Below, in pieces: positions 51,611-60,881 of a DNA stretch of 64,000 bases (within the stretch, counting starts at the first letter, position 1; each line of letters opens with the position of its first letter). The position numbers were made by a program, and so were the translations under genes. Under the pieces are notes generated by a model. That model worked only from the letters and a program-made list of their open reading frames with translations, ran no database searches and was not told the DNA's origin. The stretch comes from Pedobacter frigoris. Lineage in GTDB: Bacteria; Bacteroidota; Bacteroidia; Sphingobacteriales; Sphingobacteriaceae. The DNA is taken from the NCBI RefSeq assembly GCF_005116445.1, contig NZ_SWBQ01000002.1:806001-870000 (forward strand), read 5' to 3'.

Positions 51611-52486
51611 ATGTACAATCAATCCATGTTAAGAGATGATGCGTTAAAAGGAAAAACCATAGTAATTACTGGTGGAGGAACTGGCTTAGGAAAGGCAATG
51701 GGTACTTATTTCCTAAAGTTGGGTGCAAATTTAGTGATTACAAGTCGTAAGGTTGATGTGCTTCAAAAGACTGCGACAGAAATGGAGAAAGAAACAGGCG
51801 GAAAAGTACTTGCCGTAGCCTGTGATGTCAGAGAGTACGAACAGGTAGAAAATGTTCTGAGAGAAAGCATAAAGGTCTTCGGAAAAGTTGATGGACTGAT
51901 CAACAACGCTGCAGGGAATTTCATCGCCCCTACAGAACGTTTATCTGCCAATGCATTCTCCGCTGTTATAGATATTGTTTTGAAAGGCTCAGTAAACTGT
52001 ACACTTGCATTCGGCAAACACTGGATTAGTGAAAAACAGGCCGCAAGTGTTTTAAACATTGTGACCACTTATGCTTTCACTGGATCAGCTTATGTAGTAC
52101 CTTCTGCCTGCGCCAAAGGCGGCGTATTGGCAATGACCCGGTCACTCGCCGTAGAGTGGGGCAAATATGGTATCCGAACAAATGCTATAGCACCAGGACC
52201 ATTCCCAACAAAAGGTGCCTGGGAAAGGCTGCTGCCCGGTGATCTTGCTGAAAAGTTTGATTTTAAAAATCGTGTCCCTCTGAAACGTGTGGGTGATCAT
52301 CAAGAACTCGCAAACCTCGCTGCATTTCTCATTAGCGATTTCGCGGGTTATATCAATGGAGAGGTCATCACCATTGATGGCGGTGAATGGTTACAGGGTG
52401 CCGGTCAGTTCAATGGATTAGAAGCTATACCTAACGAGATGTGGGATGCTTTTGAGCAAATGACAAGATCTGCAAAAGGCAGCTGA
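51611..52486 (+). CDS. SDR oxidoreductase, 2,4-dienoyl-CoA reductase-like
   Basis: A 291-residue short-chain dehydrogenase. The NADP(H) Rossmann start is ITGGGTGLGKAMGTYF, the LINNAAGNFIAPTERLS block and the ending FAGYINGEVITIDGGEWL are very close to animal mitochondrial 2,4-dienoyl-CoA reductase (DECR1). As in DECR1 the standard YxxxK is not present; the active site appears to be TTYAFTGSAYVVPSACAKGG with Tyr, Ser and Lys spaced as in that enzyme. It should reduce 2,4-dienoyl-CoA to 3-enoyl-CoA, substrate of the isomerase encoded two bases upstream. The pair forms a small module for beta-oxidation of unsaturated acids. Confidence 0.9.
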   Translation: MYNQSMLRDDALKGKTIVITGGGTGLGKAMGTYFLKLGANLVITSRKVDVLQKTATEMEKETGGKVLAVACDVREYEQVENVLRESIKVFGKVDGLINNAAGNFIAPTERLSANAFSAVIDIVLKGSVNCTLAFGKHWISEKQAASVLNIVTTYAFTGSAYVVPSACAKGGVLAMTRSLAVEWGKYGIRTNAIAPGPFPTKGAWERLLPGDLAEKFDFKNRVPLKRVGDHQELANLAAFLISDFAGYINGEVITIDGGEWLQGAGQFNGLEAIPNEMWDAFEQMTRSAKGS

Positions 52487-52490
52487 TTTT

Positions 52491-53540
52491 TTACCATCTG
52501 ATTAGTGCACTGGCCCAGGTAAATCCTGATCCGAATGCGGCGAGACAAACCAGGTCCCCTTCTTTAACTTTTCCTGCTTCCCAGGCCTCACATAAGGCTA
52601 TAGGAACGGACGCGGCCGTAGTATTGCCATATTTTTGAATATTATTAAAGACCTTTTCGTCTGGCAGGCCCAACAACTGCTGCACATACTGGCTTATCCT
52701 CAAATTTGCCTGATGTGGTACAAGGAGATCAATATCTTCGGGCTTTAAATTATTTGCATTTAAGGCTTCTTTTATAACTTCCGGAAACTTAACGACAGCC
52801 TTTTTAAATACTGCCGGCCCATCCATGTAAGGAAGAGCTGCACCACTTTCCAGCTGCTCTGTGGTTAAAAACAACCCTCCTAGTTCCTGATCAGGATATC
52901 CAGGCTTGTCTTTAAGCCATTTATTAGCGTTTGATCCCGGATAAAACATAGCGAGGATTTCTGCATCGGCACCATCACTATGCAGGTGTGTACTTAAAAT
53001 ACCCTGGTTTTCATTATTTGTCGGCTGAAGGACCACAGCCCCTGCTCCATCTCCGAATATTACAGATACATTCCTGCTTCTGGTTTCGAAATCCATAGCG
53101 AAGGAATGCTTCTCACTTCCTACCACCAGGATGTTCTTATACATTCCGGTTTTAATAAATTGATCAGCAACAGACAAAGCATATACAAATCCAGAGCATT
53201 GGTTCCTGATATCAAGTGCTCCGATTTCTTTCATCTTCATTTCCCTTTGGAGCAGGACTCCACAGCCAGGAAAGTAATAATCGGGGCTTAATGTTGCAAA
53301 AATAATAAAATCCACATCCTGAGCAGTAATATCGGCACGTTCAATAGCAATTTTGGCTGCCTCAATCCCCATTGTTGTAGTTGTCTCTTCAAGACGATCG
53401 GCAAACCTTCGTTCTTTAATCCCAGTGCGTTCCTGTATCCATTCATCGTTGGTATCCATGAAACGGGACAGATCGTTATTTGTATAAATATTTTTAGGGA
53501 CATAATATCCGATACCGGCAATCTTTGAACGCTGCATCAT
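52491..53540 (-). CDS. fabH: 3-oxoacyl-[acyl-carrier-protein] synthase III
   Basis: A 349-residue FabH-type condensing enzyme that starts fatty acid synthesis from an acyl-CoA and malonyl-ACP. Catalytic residues: Cys at about 115 (IRNQCSGFVYAL), His in LLVPHQANLRI and Asn in YGNTTAASVPIAL. The N-terminal FIPKNI-like block and DEWIQERTGIKERRFA are typical. Start may be the second ATG (53537). Convergent with the dienoyl-CoA reductase gene, it has a -7 box TATTTTTG (53566-53573, minus). It is divergent from clpS; the two promoter boxes are 32 bases apart. An isolated fabH copy such as this may serve iso-branched primers or a special product, which cannot be decided here. Confidence 0.93.
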   Translation of the reverse strand: MMQRSKIAGIGYYVPKNIYTNNDLSRFMDTNDEWIQERTGIKERRFADRLEETTTTMGIEAAKIAIERADITAQDVDFIIFATLSPDYYFPGCGVLLQREMKMKEIGALDIRNQCSGFVYALSVADQFIKTGMYKNILVVGSEKHSFAMDFETRSRNVSVIFGDGAGAVVLQPTNNENQGILSTHLHSDGADAEILAMFYPGSNANKWLKDKPGYPDQELGGLFLTTEQLESGAALPYMDGPAVFKKAVVKFPEVIKEALNANNLKPEDIDLLVPHQANLRISQYVQQLLGLPDEKVFNNIQKYGNTTAASVPIALCEAWEAGKVKEGDLVCLAAFGSGFTWASALIRW

Positions 53541-53565
53541 ATTTGGAGTTTGTATTAATTTTAAG

Positions 53566-53573
53566 CAAAAATA
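53566..53573 (-). promoter_or_regulatory. fabH -7 box
   Basis: TATTTTTG on the minus strand, 26-29 bases before the two possible fabH start codons. No -33 TTG at the expected place. Confidence 0.45.
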
Positions 53574-53605
53574 ACTTTAACTACAACATTATTTTGAAAT
53601 TAGCT

Positions 53606-53613
53606 TATTTTTG
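53606..53613 (+). promoter_or_regulatory. clpS -7 box
   Basis: TATTTTTG ends five bases before the clpS ATG (53618). If the box has its normal distance from the start of transcription, the message begins at or within two bases of the ATG, i.e. it is leaderless. Confidence 0.5.
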
Positions 53614-53617
53614 CACT

Positions 53618-53899
53618 ATGTCTACAGAAACTAAAGAAGAAACATTTACATTGGAAGAAATCCTTACCTCATTAAAAACGGTTCATCGCTTAATACTTTG
53701 GAATGATGATGTAAATACTTTTGACCACGTAATACACTGTATGATGAAATACCTTGACTATTCAGAACATCAGGCCGAAAAAATTGCATGGGAGGTACAC
53801 AACAAAGGCAAATGTGCTGTTTTGGAAGGTTCATTTACTGAAATGGAAGTTTATCGTAAAATTCTGCAACAGGAAGGCTTGACCGTTTCTGTTGATTAG
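53618..53899 (+). CDS. clpS: ATP-dependent Clp protease adaptor ClpS
   Basis: A 93-residue adaptor that brings N-degron proteins (Leu, Phe, Trp, Tyr at the N-terminus) to ClpAP-type protease. The family core is ILWNDDVNTFDHVIHCMMKY, followed by SEHQAEKIAWEVHNKGKCAV and SFTEMEVYRKILQQEGL. The frame is open to 53525 but the ATG at 53618 gives the usual length and is placed immediately after a promoter box. The Asn-Asp-Asp pair that holds the N-degron is intact. It is divergent from fabH and convergent with the thioredoxin-like gene, 11 bases away. Confidence 0.95.
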   Translation: MSTETKEETFTLEEILTSLKTVHRLILWNDDVNTFDHVIHCMMKYLDYSEHQAEKIAWEVHNKGKCAVLEGSFTEMEVYRKILQQEGLTVSVD

Positions 53900-53910
53900 T
53901 TTACGGGAGC

Positions 53911-54510
53911 CTATTTCAATTTCCTTAATAGCTTTGTCAATTCTCGTTGAGTGGTATAGGTTTTATCTTTAGCGTACCAACCATGAAGCTTTTCTGCAAT
54001 CTCCATCATGTCAGTCGTTTCCTTTTTCCATTGAGCCAATAGCTCCTGAAGCACGGCAGGTCTGGGTCCCCAACTGTCTAATAGCGCACCTTCTTCATTT
54101 AAGATCAGGAGTACAGGAATTGCCCTGCCACCATTTGTGAGATGGGCATCTATCAATGGCAAATTTTTATCTCTTAAAACAAACCTCAGATCAAATTTAT
54201 CAGAGAAATCAATAACGATCTTATTAAAAACAGGGACAATTTGTGCTGCATCACCACACCAGCCTTCAGTTACGACTAAAAAAAGGTGCTTATTTTTGAC
54301 ATCAGTAAGGACATTGATAAGTGATTCTTGTAATTCAAGCGTTTTATCTACTCTGCTCATCCGCTGTATATTCATCTTCGTATAATGAAGCATTGCTTCC
54401 GAATCGTCAGGGCCCGTTGTCTTGCCTTCACTTAAAAGTTTGTCTATTAAATCCCTATAAGCAGAATAGCTTATACCATCATTATCAAAAATATTACTGT
54501 AGTTAATCAT
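53911..54510 (-). CDS. Thioredoxin-family protein with single active-site cysteine
   Basis: A 199-residue cytosolic protein of the thioredoxin fold (Thioredoxin_9-like). The active-site region is FLVVTEGWCGDAAQIVPVF: Cys-Gly-Asp-Ala in place of Cys-Gly-Pro-Cys, so the resolving cysteine is missing. The cis-proline is present in RAIPVLLILNEEG. Helices before and after are normal. It cannot perform ordinary dithiol exchange; it may act as a peroxidase-like, monothiol or binding protein. Such WCGDA proteins are found in other Bacteroidetes. No co-operon gene; the start is divergent from an outer-membrane gene. Confidence 0.85.
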   Translation of the reverse strand: MINYSNIFDNDGISYSAYRDLIDKLLSEGKTTGPDDSEAMLHYTKMNIQRMSRVDKTLELQESLINVLTDVKNKHLFLVVTEGWCGDAAQIVPVFNKIVIDFSDKFDLRFVLRDKNLPLIDAHLTNGGRAIPVLLILNEEGALLDSWGPRPAVLQELLAQWKKETTDMMEIAEKLHGWYAKDKTYTTQRELTKLLRKLK

Positions 54511-54606
54511 AATTGCTGTAATAAAATAGTTACGCCCTATTTTTTTAAACTTCCTCGCCGTTTCTTTGTCCCTCTTATATAAATGATGAAAAAAGAAAGA
54601 TCCCCA

Positions 54607-57093
54607 ATGAAGAATTATGTGTGCAAAGTACTGCTTTTAACGATTGCTATTTGTATTGTTTCTGTAAAACTTAATGCACAAACTACAGGAGATGGTAAAA
54701 TTACTGCCAAAGTAATTGACGCACAAAATAATGAAAGTGTGCCTTATGCAACAGCCATTGTCATCAACACAAAAACAAAAGCAGTGGTAAAAGGAGCTCA
54801 AACTGACGCAGAAGGCAATTTGGTAATAGCAGGGATACCTAATGGCGTATTTACTTTTAAAATAAGCTATGTAGGTTATCAAACTATGGTAAGGGACTCC
54901 ATATCTATTTCTGATGCTGCTAAGACGATTAACCTTGGCACAATCAAAATGAAGACAGCCAAAGGAACAGTGTTAAATGAAGTAGCAATTACGGCACAAA
55001 AAAGCTCAATGCAACTGGGCATAGATAAAAAAGTTTTCTCAGTAGATCAAAGTTTGGTGAGCGAAGGCGGATCTGCATCAGACCTACTTCAAAATGTGCC
55101 GTCAGTTCAGACAGATATAGATGGCAATGTGAGCTTGCGCGGTTCAACCGGGGTAAAGGTACTTATAGATGGAAAGCCTTCCTTAATTGCTGGAGGAAAT
55201 GTCGCCCAGATTCTTCAGTCCCTGCCTGCAAGTTCAATTGAAAGTGTTGAGTTGATCACCAACCCCTCAGCAAAATATGACGCAGAAGGACAATCGGGCA
55301 TCATTAATATTGTCCTTAAAAAGAATAAAAAATTAGGGTTTAATGGTTCTGTTGCCTTAACCGGTGGCAATCAAAATAACTACAATGCAAGCACTAATTT
55401 GAGTTTCCAGAACAAAAAGATAAATATCTACGGAAATTACAGCTATAGATATGGAAATAGATTAGGTGGAGGATACAACAACATCACCTATTTAAACAGT
55501 GCTTTTGCTACTGCATACGCAAATCAAAATACGGACTCAAAATCTCTGGAAAAAGGGCATAATGTAAAAGCAGGGATAGACTATTATGTAACTGATAAAA
55601 GCATATTGAGCTTTACCGCGGGGTTTAACAATAGAGACAATGACAGAAATGAATTCCTGAAGATTGACAAATTTAACAAACAAAATTCCCCTTTAGAGCT
55701 TAGCAATCGTGATAACTCAAACCTGGGTTCTGGCGGCAGTTATGATTTGAACCTGGATTTTACACAAAAATTCAATAAGCCCAAGGAAGAGCTCACCTTT
55801 AATTTCAGTTTCTCTGAGGGGACAAACGACAATTATCAGATTTATAACACTAATATTTATAACATAGGTGGCAATGCTGTGGGAACTCTCCCTGATATTC
55901 AGCGCAACGATGGAAATGGGCTTAACAGGAATTACAATATACAAACAGATTATACATTGCCTGTAGGTAAAGCCGGAAAAATTGAAGCCGGATACCGCAG
56001 TCAGATTAAATTTGCCGAGAATAATACTTACTCAGACCGATTCAACAACATTACTGGTGAATATGAGGTGAATTACTCACTTACCAATGAGTTCAACAGT
56101 AAAGATCAGGTTCATGCATTATATGTAAATTATCAGAATCAGGTAAAAGACTTTGGATATCAATTTGGACTAAGGGCAGAAGATGCCACTTTGGATACGC
56201 GTCTCGGCATGTATACGTCGTCAGGCTTACAATATAGCCCAGGTAAAGTAGAATACACCAGATTGTATCCTAGTATGTTTTTAACGCAAAAATTTAAGGG
56301 AGAGCAACAAGTACAGTTAAACTATAGCAGACGTGTAAACAGACCACGAGGCTGGGATACCAACCCTTTCTTAGATGTGTCAGACCCGTTAAACTACCGT
56401 CAGGGAAATCCGAATCTGAAACCGGAAGATGTTCATGCTTTTGAGCTGAGTTATATGAAATTCTGGTCTAAAATAACTTTTACTTCAAGTGTCTATGTGC
56501 GTCAGACAAATGATGTAATACAGCGTGTACGAACAGATCCCGACGAAAATGGGATTACCATTAGTACTCCTCAGAATTTAACAAGTCAGCTCAACAGCGG
56601 AATGGAATTTATAGGCCGGGTAGATGTGAGCAAGGCCTGGAATTTTACCGCGAATGTAAATTTATATCAAAGCAAAATTAAAGGCGTGCCTTCTTATGGC
56701 ATATTGGAAAATTCCGGTTTTAGCTGGAATGCAAATTTGACCAACAACTTTGTACTTCCATACAACATTACTATGCAATTAAAAGGTGATTACCGTGCAC
56801 CAGAGGTGATGGCTCAAGGAAAAAGAAATGCGATGTATGCTGTTGATGCCGGAGCAAAATATGACTTTAAAAACAAGAAATCATCGCTAAGTCTTAATGT
56901 AAGAGATGTGTTTAATACACGCCAATGGAGCATGACGACTGAAGCAAATAATACCATTATCGATTTCAGGAGAAGAATGCAGGGTACTATGGCCAATCTG
57001 ACCTTCTCTTATCGCTTTGGTAAAAATGATTTCAATTTTAAGAAGAGCAAAAAGCTAGATCAGGAAATGCGCTCTGACGAAGAGTCATTCTAA
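54607..57093 (+). CDS. Outer-membrane beta-barrel family protein (tandem copy 1)
   Basis: A TonB-receptor-like protein of 828 residues from the ATG at 54607, which opens a clear signal peptide (MKNYVCKVLLLTIAICIV to LNAQ); an ATG at 54583 would add eight residues. Then a carboxypeptidase-like or Cna-type domain (about 28-115, ITAKVIDAQNNESVPYATAI), a plug (NVPSVQTDIDGNVSLRGST and VKVLIDGKPS), and a long barrel with Asn-rich strands. The end (SYRFGKNDFNFKK plus a charged tail) passes the last barrel strand, typical for this family. Substrate unknown. It is followed after nine bases by a paralogue with the same architecture. Confidence 0.9.
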   Translation: MKNYVCKVLLLTIAICIVSVKLNAQTTGDGKITAKVIDAQNNESVPYATAIVINTKTKAVVKGAQTDAEGNLVIAGIPNGVFTFKISYVGYQTMVRDSISISDAAKTINLGTIKMKTAKGTVLNEVAITAQKSSMQLGIDKKVFSVDQSLVSEGGSASDLLQNVPSVQTDIDGNVSLRGSTGVKVLIDGKPSLIAGGNVAQILQSLPASSIESVELITNPSAKYDAEGQSGIINIVLKKNKKLGFNGSVALTGGNQNNYNASTNLSFQNKKINIYGNYSYRYGNRLGGGYNNITYLNSAFATAYANQNTDSKSLEKGHNVKAGIDYYVTDKSILSFTAGFNNRDNDRNEFLKIDKFNKQNSPLELSNRDNSNLGSGGSYDLNLDFTQKFNKPKEELTFNFSFSEGTNDNYQIYNTNIYNIGGNAVGTLPDIQRNDGNGLNRNYNIQTDYTLPVGKAGKIEAGYRSQIKFAENNTYSDRFNNITGEYEVNYSLTNEFNSKDQVHALYVNYQNQVKDFGYQFGLRAEDATLDTRLGMYTSSGLQYSPGKVEYTRLYPSMFLTQKFKGEQQVQLNYSRRVNRPRGWDTNPFLDVSDPLNYRQGNPNLKPEDVHAFELSYMKFWSKITFTSSVYVRQTNDVIQRVRTDPDENGITISTPQNLTSQLNSGMEFIGRVDVSKAWNFTANVNLYQSKIKGVPSYGILENSGFSWNANLTNNFVLPYNITMQLKGDYRAPEVMAQGKRNAMYAVDAGAKYDFKNKKSSLSLNVRDVFNTRQWSMTTEANNTIIDFRRRMQGTMANLTFSYRFGKNDFNFKKSKKLDQEMRSDEESF

Positions 57094-57102
57094 GCCTCAC
57101 AT

Positions 57103-59496
57103 ATGAAACGCTTGATCATTGTATCCTGTCTAGTATTGATTACTCTGCATACGTATGCGGCCGACAAAGGTATAATATCAGGGAAAATAGTAGAGCAGAT
57201 AGGAGCTCTCCCTGTGCCGGCAGCTGTAGTTTCACTTTACATTACAGGAACACAGCAGCCATTGATAACGGTGCCCACTGATGAAAATGGCTTGTTTAAG
57301 ATCAGTTCATTAAAGCATGGAAGCTATTCATTAAAAGTCAGCTACGTCGGCTTTAGCCCTTTGGTTATAAACGATATCATTCTTACAGAAAAAGAATATG
57401 AGAAAAGGCTCGGTACCTTAAAATTAGTTGCAGATCAAACCAGCTTAAATGAAATAACCATAAATGCCGAAAAGCCCCTGATTCAGTATGCAGCGGATAT
57501 GATGACTTACAATGTGGAGTCGTCTATCCAATCTGAAGGGAGCACTGCCTCTGATATCTTAAAAAATGTACCAATGGTGGAAGTAGACCTGGATGGGAAT
57601 GCTTCAATTTCCGGAAAAAGAAATACACGGATCTTCATAGACGGAAAGCCTTCGGATTACATGACCTCAAACATTGCCGATCTGCTAAGTGTCTTGCCTT
57701 CGGATGCCATTGAAAAAATTGAGGTCATGACCAACCCTCCGGCAAAATATTCCGGTGATGGCGAAGGTATCATCAACATCGTGATGAAAAAGAATTTCAA
57801 AATTGGTCTTGGAGGAAATGCCGGAGCTTCTGTTGGATTGGAAGGTAACACCAGCGTCAACACAAATGCATCCTATAAAAGCAAGACTTATTCCATTAAT
57901 GGAGGGGCCTCCTACCGTTATAACATCCGAAAGAATACAAATGAGAATTACCGGGAAAACTTCTTTTCAGACACTACTTTTTACTATAATAATTTTAATG
58001 ACAACCGCGACTCAGGTGATGGTGGCAATTACAGAGTAAATTTTGATTGGGATATTACGAAGAAGCAAAATCTGCATGTATCCACAAACTACAACAACAA
58101 CGTAAACAACAATAAATCCGGAGCATACAATCACTATTTGGATGAAGACCTTATTGAGAGTAGTTTGAGAAATCAGAATACAACCGGGGAACGGACAGGC
58201 CATACCTTCGTTTTTGACGCTGACTATGACATCCAGACCGATACTACCGGCGGAAAATTATCAGCAGGAATTACATACAATGACAATAATAATTTTAACG
58301 GCAGGTTACAAAACACGACCTATACACCCGCAAACCGGAGTTCGAGGTTGCAGGAAAATAGAAATGGCATCACCAACAACGGACTGAGTTTTAAATTGGA
58401 CTATGACCGGCCGGTGTTCAAAAAAAGAGATCATATTGAGCTTGGTTTGATGTACAATTTCCGTAACAACAATAATGATCAATTGATTCAAAGCTTTGAT
58501 TTTAACACAGGTCAGTATGTAGTTAATGAAAACCTAAGTAATCAATTTTTATACAAAGAAGACATTTTTGCAGGGTATGCAACTTATAATTTAAGAGGCA
58601 AAAACTGGGGAGCCAAGGCAGGTTTAAGAGCTGAATTAACGAAGGTTGATTTTGACTTGTCTTCGGGAGAAAGCTATACCATAGACCCTTATGTTAGCCT
58701 GTTTCCAAGTTTTTCAATTAACAGAAATTTTAGGAAAAGGTACAACATTGGCGCTTCTTATAGTGTTCGCGTAAACAGGCCAAGGGAAAACTCGTTGAAT
58801 CCGCAGGTAAACAATACAGATCCGCTCAATATCAACTATGGCAACCCAAACCTACTACCTGAGTTGACCCACCAAATGGACATCAGCTTTAATGTCTATG
58901 GCAAGCTATGGTCGTTTATTCCAAAGTTGGCATACTCTACCCGAAAAGCGGTAATAGAAAGGTATCGGTTTGTCGACCAGACAGGGGTTTCAGAAACAAC
59001 CTTTGACAATGTCGGTTCCAATACCGAATATAGTTTATTCCTTATCGGCAATTACCGTCCGCACAAGACCATCTCTACGAATGCCAATTTTAGTTTTAGC
59101 CAGGCAGCCTATAAATCTGACCGAAACAGTGCCCTAAACAGAAAAGGCAAAAATCTTCGCGGACGCATTGGTTTATCGATGGAATTACCTTTCAAAACAG
59201 CATTTGAGGGAAATGTAAATTATTATAATAATATTTCCGCTCAGGGTAGAAACAAAGGCTCCATTACCACTTGGATGGGCGCTAGAAAGGTGTTTCTTAA
59301 AAATAAACTGAATGCGCGAATCAGCATAAGCGATCCATTCGGCAGGAGCAGCAATTCTTCTATCAACGAGGGAATCAACTTCCGATCGGAAAACTTTTAC
59401 ACAAGCAACACCAGTAATGTGACGCTAAGCCTCAACTACAGATTTACGAAGGTAAGTAAAACAAAACCTATCCCACCCCCGGCAACAAAGCCCTGA
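57103..59496 (+). CDS. Outer-membrane beta-barrel family protein (tandem copy 2)
   Basis: A 797-residue paralogue of the gene before it. It has a signal peptide (MKRLIIVSCLVLITLHTYAA), a regulatory domain (about 25-110, GKIVEQIGALPVPAAVVSLY), a plug (NVPMVEVDLDGNASISGKRN and RIFIDGKPSDYM) and a beta-barrel ending in LSLNYRFTKVSK plus a Pro-rich tail. The Asn-rich middle (NYNNNVNNNKSG) is unusual in composition. No TonB box is seen by eye. The start is nine bases after the previous stop, so the two are one transcript. The duplication is old: only the motif blocks are still closely alike. Confidence 0.9.
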   Translation: MKRLIIVSCLVLITLHTYAADKGIISGKIVEQIGALPVPAAVVSLYITGTQQPLITVPTDENGLFKISSLKHGSYSLKVSYVGFSPLVINDIILTEKEYEKRLGTLKLVADQTSLNEITINAEKPLIQYAADMMTYNVESSIQSEGSTASDILKNVPMVEVDLDGNASISGKRNTRIFIDGKPSDYMTSNIADLLSVLPSDAIEKIEVMTNPPAKYSGDGEGIINIVMKKNFKIGLGGNAGASVGLEGNTSVNTNASYKSKTYSINGGASYRYNIRKNTNENYRENFFSDTTFYYNNFNDNRDSGDGGNYRVNFDWDITKKQNLHVSTNYNNNVNNNKSGAYNHYLDEDLIESSLRNQNTTGERTGHTFVFDADYDIQTDTTGGKLSAGITYNDNNNFNGRLQNTTYTPANRSSRLQENRNGITNNGLSFKLDYDRPVFKKRDHIELGLMYNFRNNNNDQLIQSFDFNTGQYVVNENLSNQFLYKEDIFAGYATYNLRGKNWGAKAGLRAELTKVDFDLSSGESYTIDPYVSLFPSFSINRNFRKRYNIGASYSVRVNRPRENSLNPQVNNTDPLNINYGNPNLLPELTHQMDISFNVYGKLWSFIPKLAYSTRKAVIERYRFVDQTGVSETTFDNVGSNTEYSLFLIGNYRPHKTISTNANFSFSQAAYKSDRNSALNRKGKNLRGRIGLSMELPFKTAFEGNVNYYNNISAQGRNKGSITTWMGARKVFLKNKLNARISISDPFGRSSNSSINEGINFRSENFYTSNTSNVTLSLNYRFTKVSKTKPIPPPATKP

Positions 59497-59530
59497 TAAA
59501 TTTGAAAACAGAATTTGTATATTGGTCGTT

Positions 59531-60085
59531 ATGGAAGATATCAACCCCTGGATCACTATAGAAAGCCATAAAATTTATGAAAACAACTGGATAGGGCTAA
59601 CTGAACATCAGGTTATCAATCCTTCCGGAGGGAAAGGCATTTATGGGGAGGTCCATTTTAAAAATTATGCAATTGGAATTTTACCCCTGGACGATGACCT
59701 GAATACATGGCTGATCGGCCAGTACAGGTTTCCTTTAAAGGCATACAGCTGGGAGATTCCCGAAGGTGGAGGTCCCTTAAACAAGGAACCACTGGAAAGT
59801 GCCAAAAGGGAACTCCTGGAAGAGACAGGTCTTACAGCCACTGAATGGACTGAGATCCAGAGAATGCACCTGTCAAATTCTGTAAGCAATGAACTCGCGA
59901 TTATTTATATCGCTAAAGGATTGAAAGAAGGGATCGCAGAACCCGAAGAAACAGAACAGCTCATAGTGCGGAAGGTATCTTTTGAAGAAGCCTATCAAAT
60001 GGTTATGAATGGACAAATAACAGATAGTATGAGTGTAGCTGCAATTCTCAAAGCGAAAATTCTATTGCTTCAGGGAGCTTTGTAA
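59531..60085 (+). CDS. NUDIX hydrolase
   Basis: A 184-residue cytosolic enzyme of the Nudix superfamily, which cleaves nucleoside diphosphates linked to other groups. The Nudix box is GGGPLNKEPLESAKRELLEE followed by TGL, with all the expected Glu residues. The ADP-ribose pyrophosphatase-like layout (WLIGQYRFPLKAYSWEIPEG before it) suggests ADP-ribose or a nucleotide sugar as substrate. The ATG at 59531 is preferred to the upstream TTG. It lies 34 bases after the barrel gene and 43 bases before plsC, and could be read with both. Confidence 0.9.
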   Translation: MEDINPWITIESHKIYENNWIGLTEHQVINPSGGKGIYGEVHFKNYAIGILPLDDDLNTWLIGQYRFPLKAYSWEIPEGGGPLNKEPLESAKRELLEETGLTATEWTEIQRMHLSNSVSNELAIIYIAKGLKEGIAEPEETEQLIVRKVSFEEAYQMVMNGQITDSMSVAAILKAKILLLQGAL

Positions 60086-60128
60086 TTCAAAAATACCTTA
60101 ATATTGTAAAGGCTTTTACTGATCAATT

Positions 60129-60881
60129 ATGAACAAGTTTTTAGGCTACATATTTAGCCCTCTTTTTTATCTTCTTTTCTTCCTTACCCTGGTCATCTTC
60201 CAGCCTATTCAATGGGTATGTTATAAGCTTTTTGGATATAAAGCACATAAGGTTTCTGTGGATATACTCAATTTCTTCCTAACTTATTGTGACCTTTTTT
60301 TGGGCTCCTCAATATCTTTTGATAACAAATTTGACATTCCAACGAACCGTTCCATAATTTTTATAGCCAACCATCAAAGCATGTATGATATACCTGCACT
60401 TATTTGGTTTCTGAGAAAACACCATGTTAAATTCATTTCTAAAATAGAGCTGACTAAGGGAATCCCTTCCATTTCATTCAATCTCAAATATGGTGGCGGG
60501 GCAAACATAGATCGCAAGGACAGCAAACAGGCTGTATCAGAAATCATAAAGCTTGGTAGGAGAATGAAAGAGAACACATGGTCAACGATGATATTCCCGG
60601 AAGGTACAAGATCTAAAGATGGAAAACTAAAGCCTTTCCAGGTAGGTGGTATCGCGACACTTTTAAAAGTGGTACCTGATGCATTGATAGTCCCGATAGC
60701 AATAGAAAACTCATGGAAACTAGTGCAATATGGCAGTTACCCCTTAAGCTTTGGAGAAAGACTCCGCTGGACTGTTTTAGAACCTTTAGAGCCTGCAGGA
60801 AAAAAACCTGAAGAAGTCACGATGGACGCTGAAAATGCAATAAGAACTAAGCTGAATAAATCTTTAACGGAACTACACTAA
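60129..60881 (+). CDS. plsC: 1-acyl-sn-glycerol-3-phosphate acyltransferase
   Basis: A 250-residue membrane-bound acyltransferase that acylates lysophosphatidate to phosphatidate. The HX4D box is NHQSMYDIP, the second motif is FPEGTRSKDGKLKPFQVG, and VPIAIENSWKLVQYG follows. An N-terminal hydrophobic segment (FSPLFYLLFFLTLVIFQP) holds it at the inner membrane. Length is normal. Its stop overlaps by four bases that of the convergent response regulator gene. No terminator is visible in this overlap. Confidence 0.93.
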   Translation: MNKFLGYIFSPLFYLLFFLTLVIFQPIQWVCYKLFGYKAHKVSVDILNFFLTYCDLFLGSSISFDNKFDIPTNRSIIFIANHQSMYDIPALIWFLRKHHVKFISKIELTKGIPSISFNLKYGGGANIDRKDSKQAVSEIIKLGRRMKENTWSTMIFPEGTRSKDGKLKPFQVGGIATLLKVVPDALIVPIAIENSWKLVQYGSYPLSFGERLRWTVLEPLEPAGKKPEEVTMDAENAIRTKLNKSLTELH

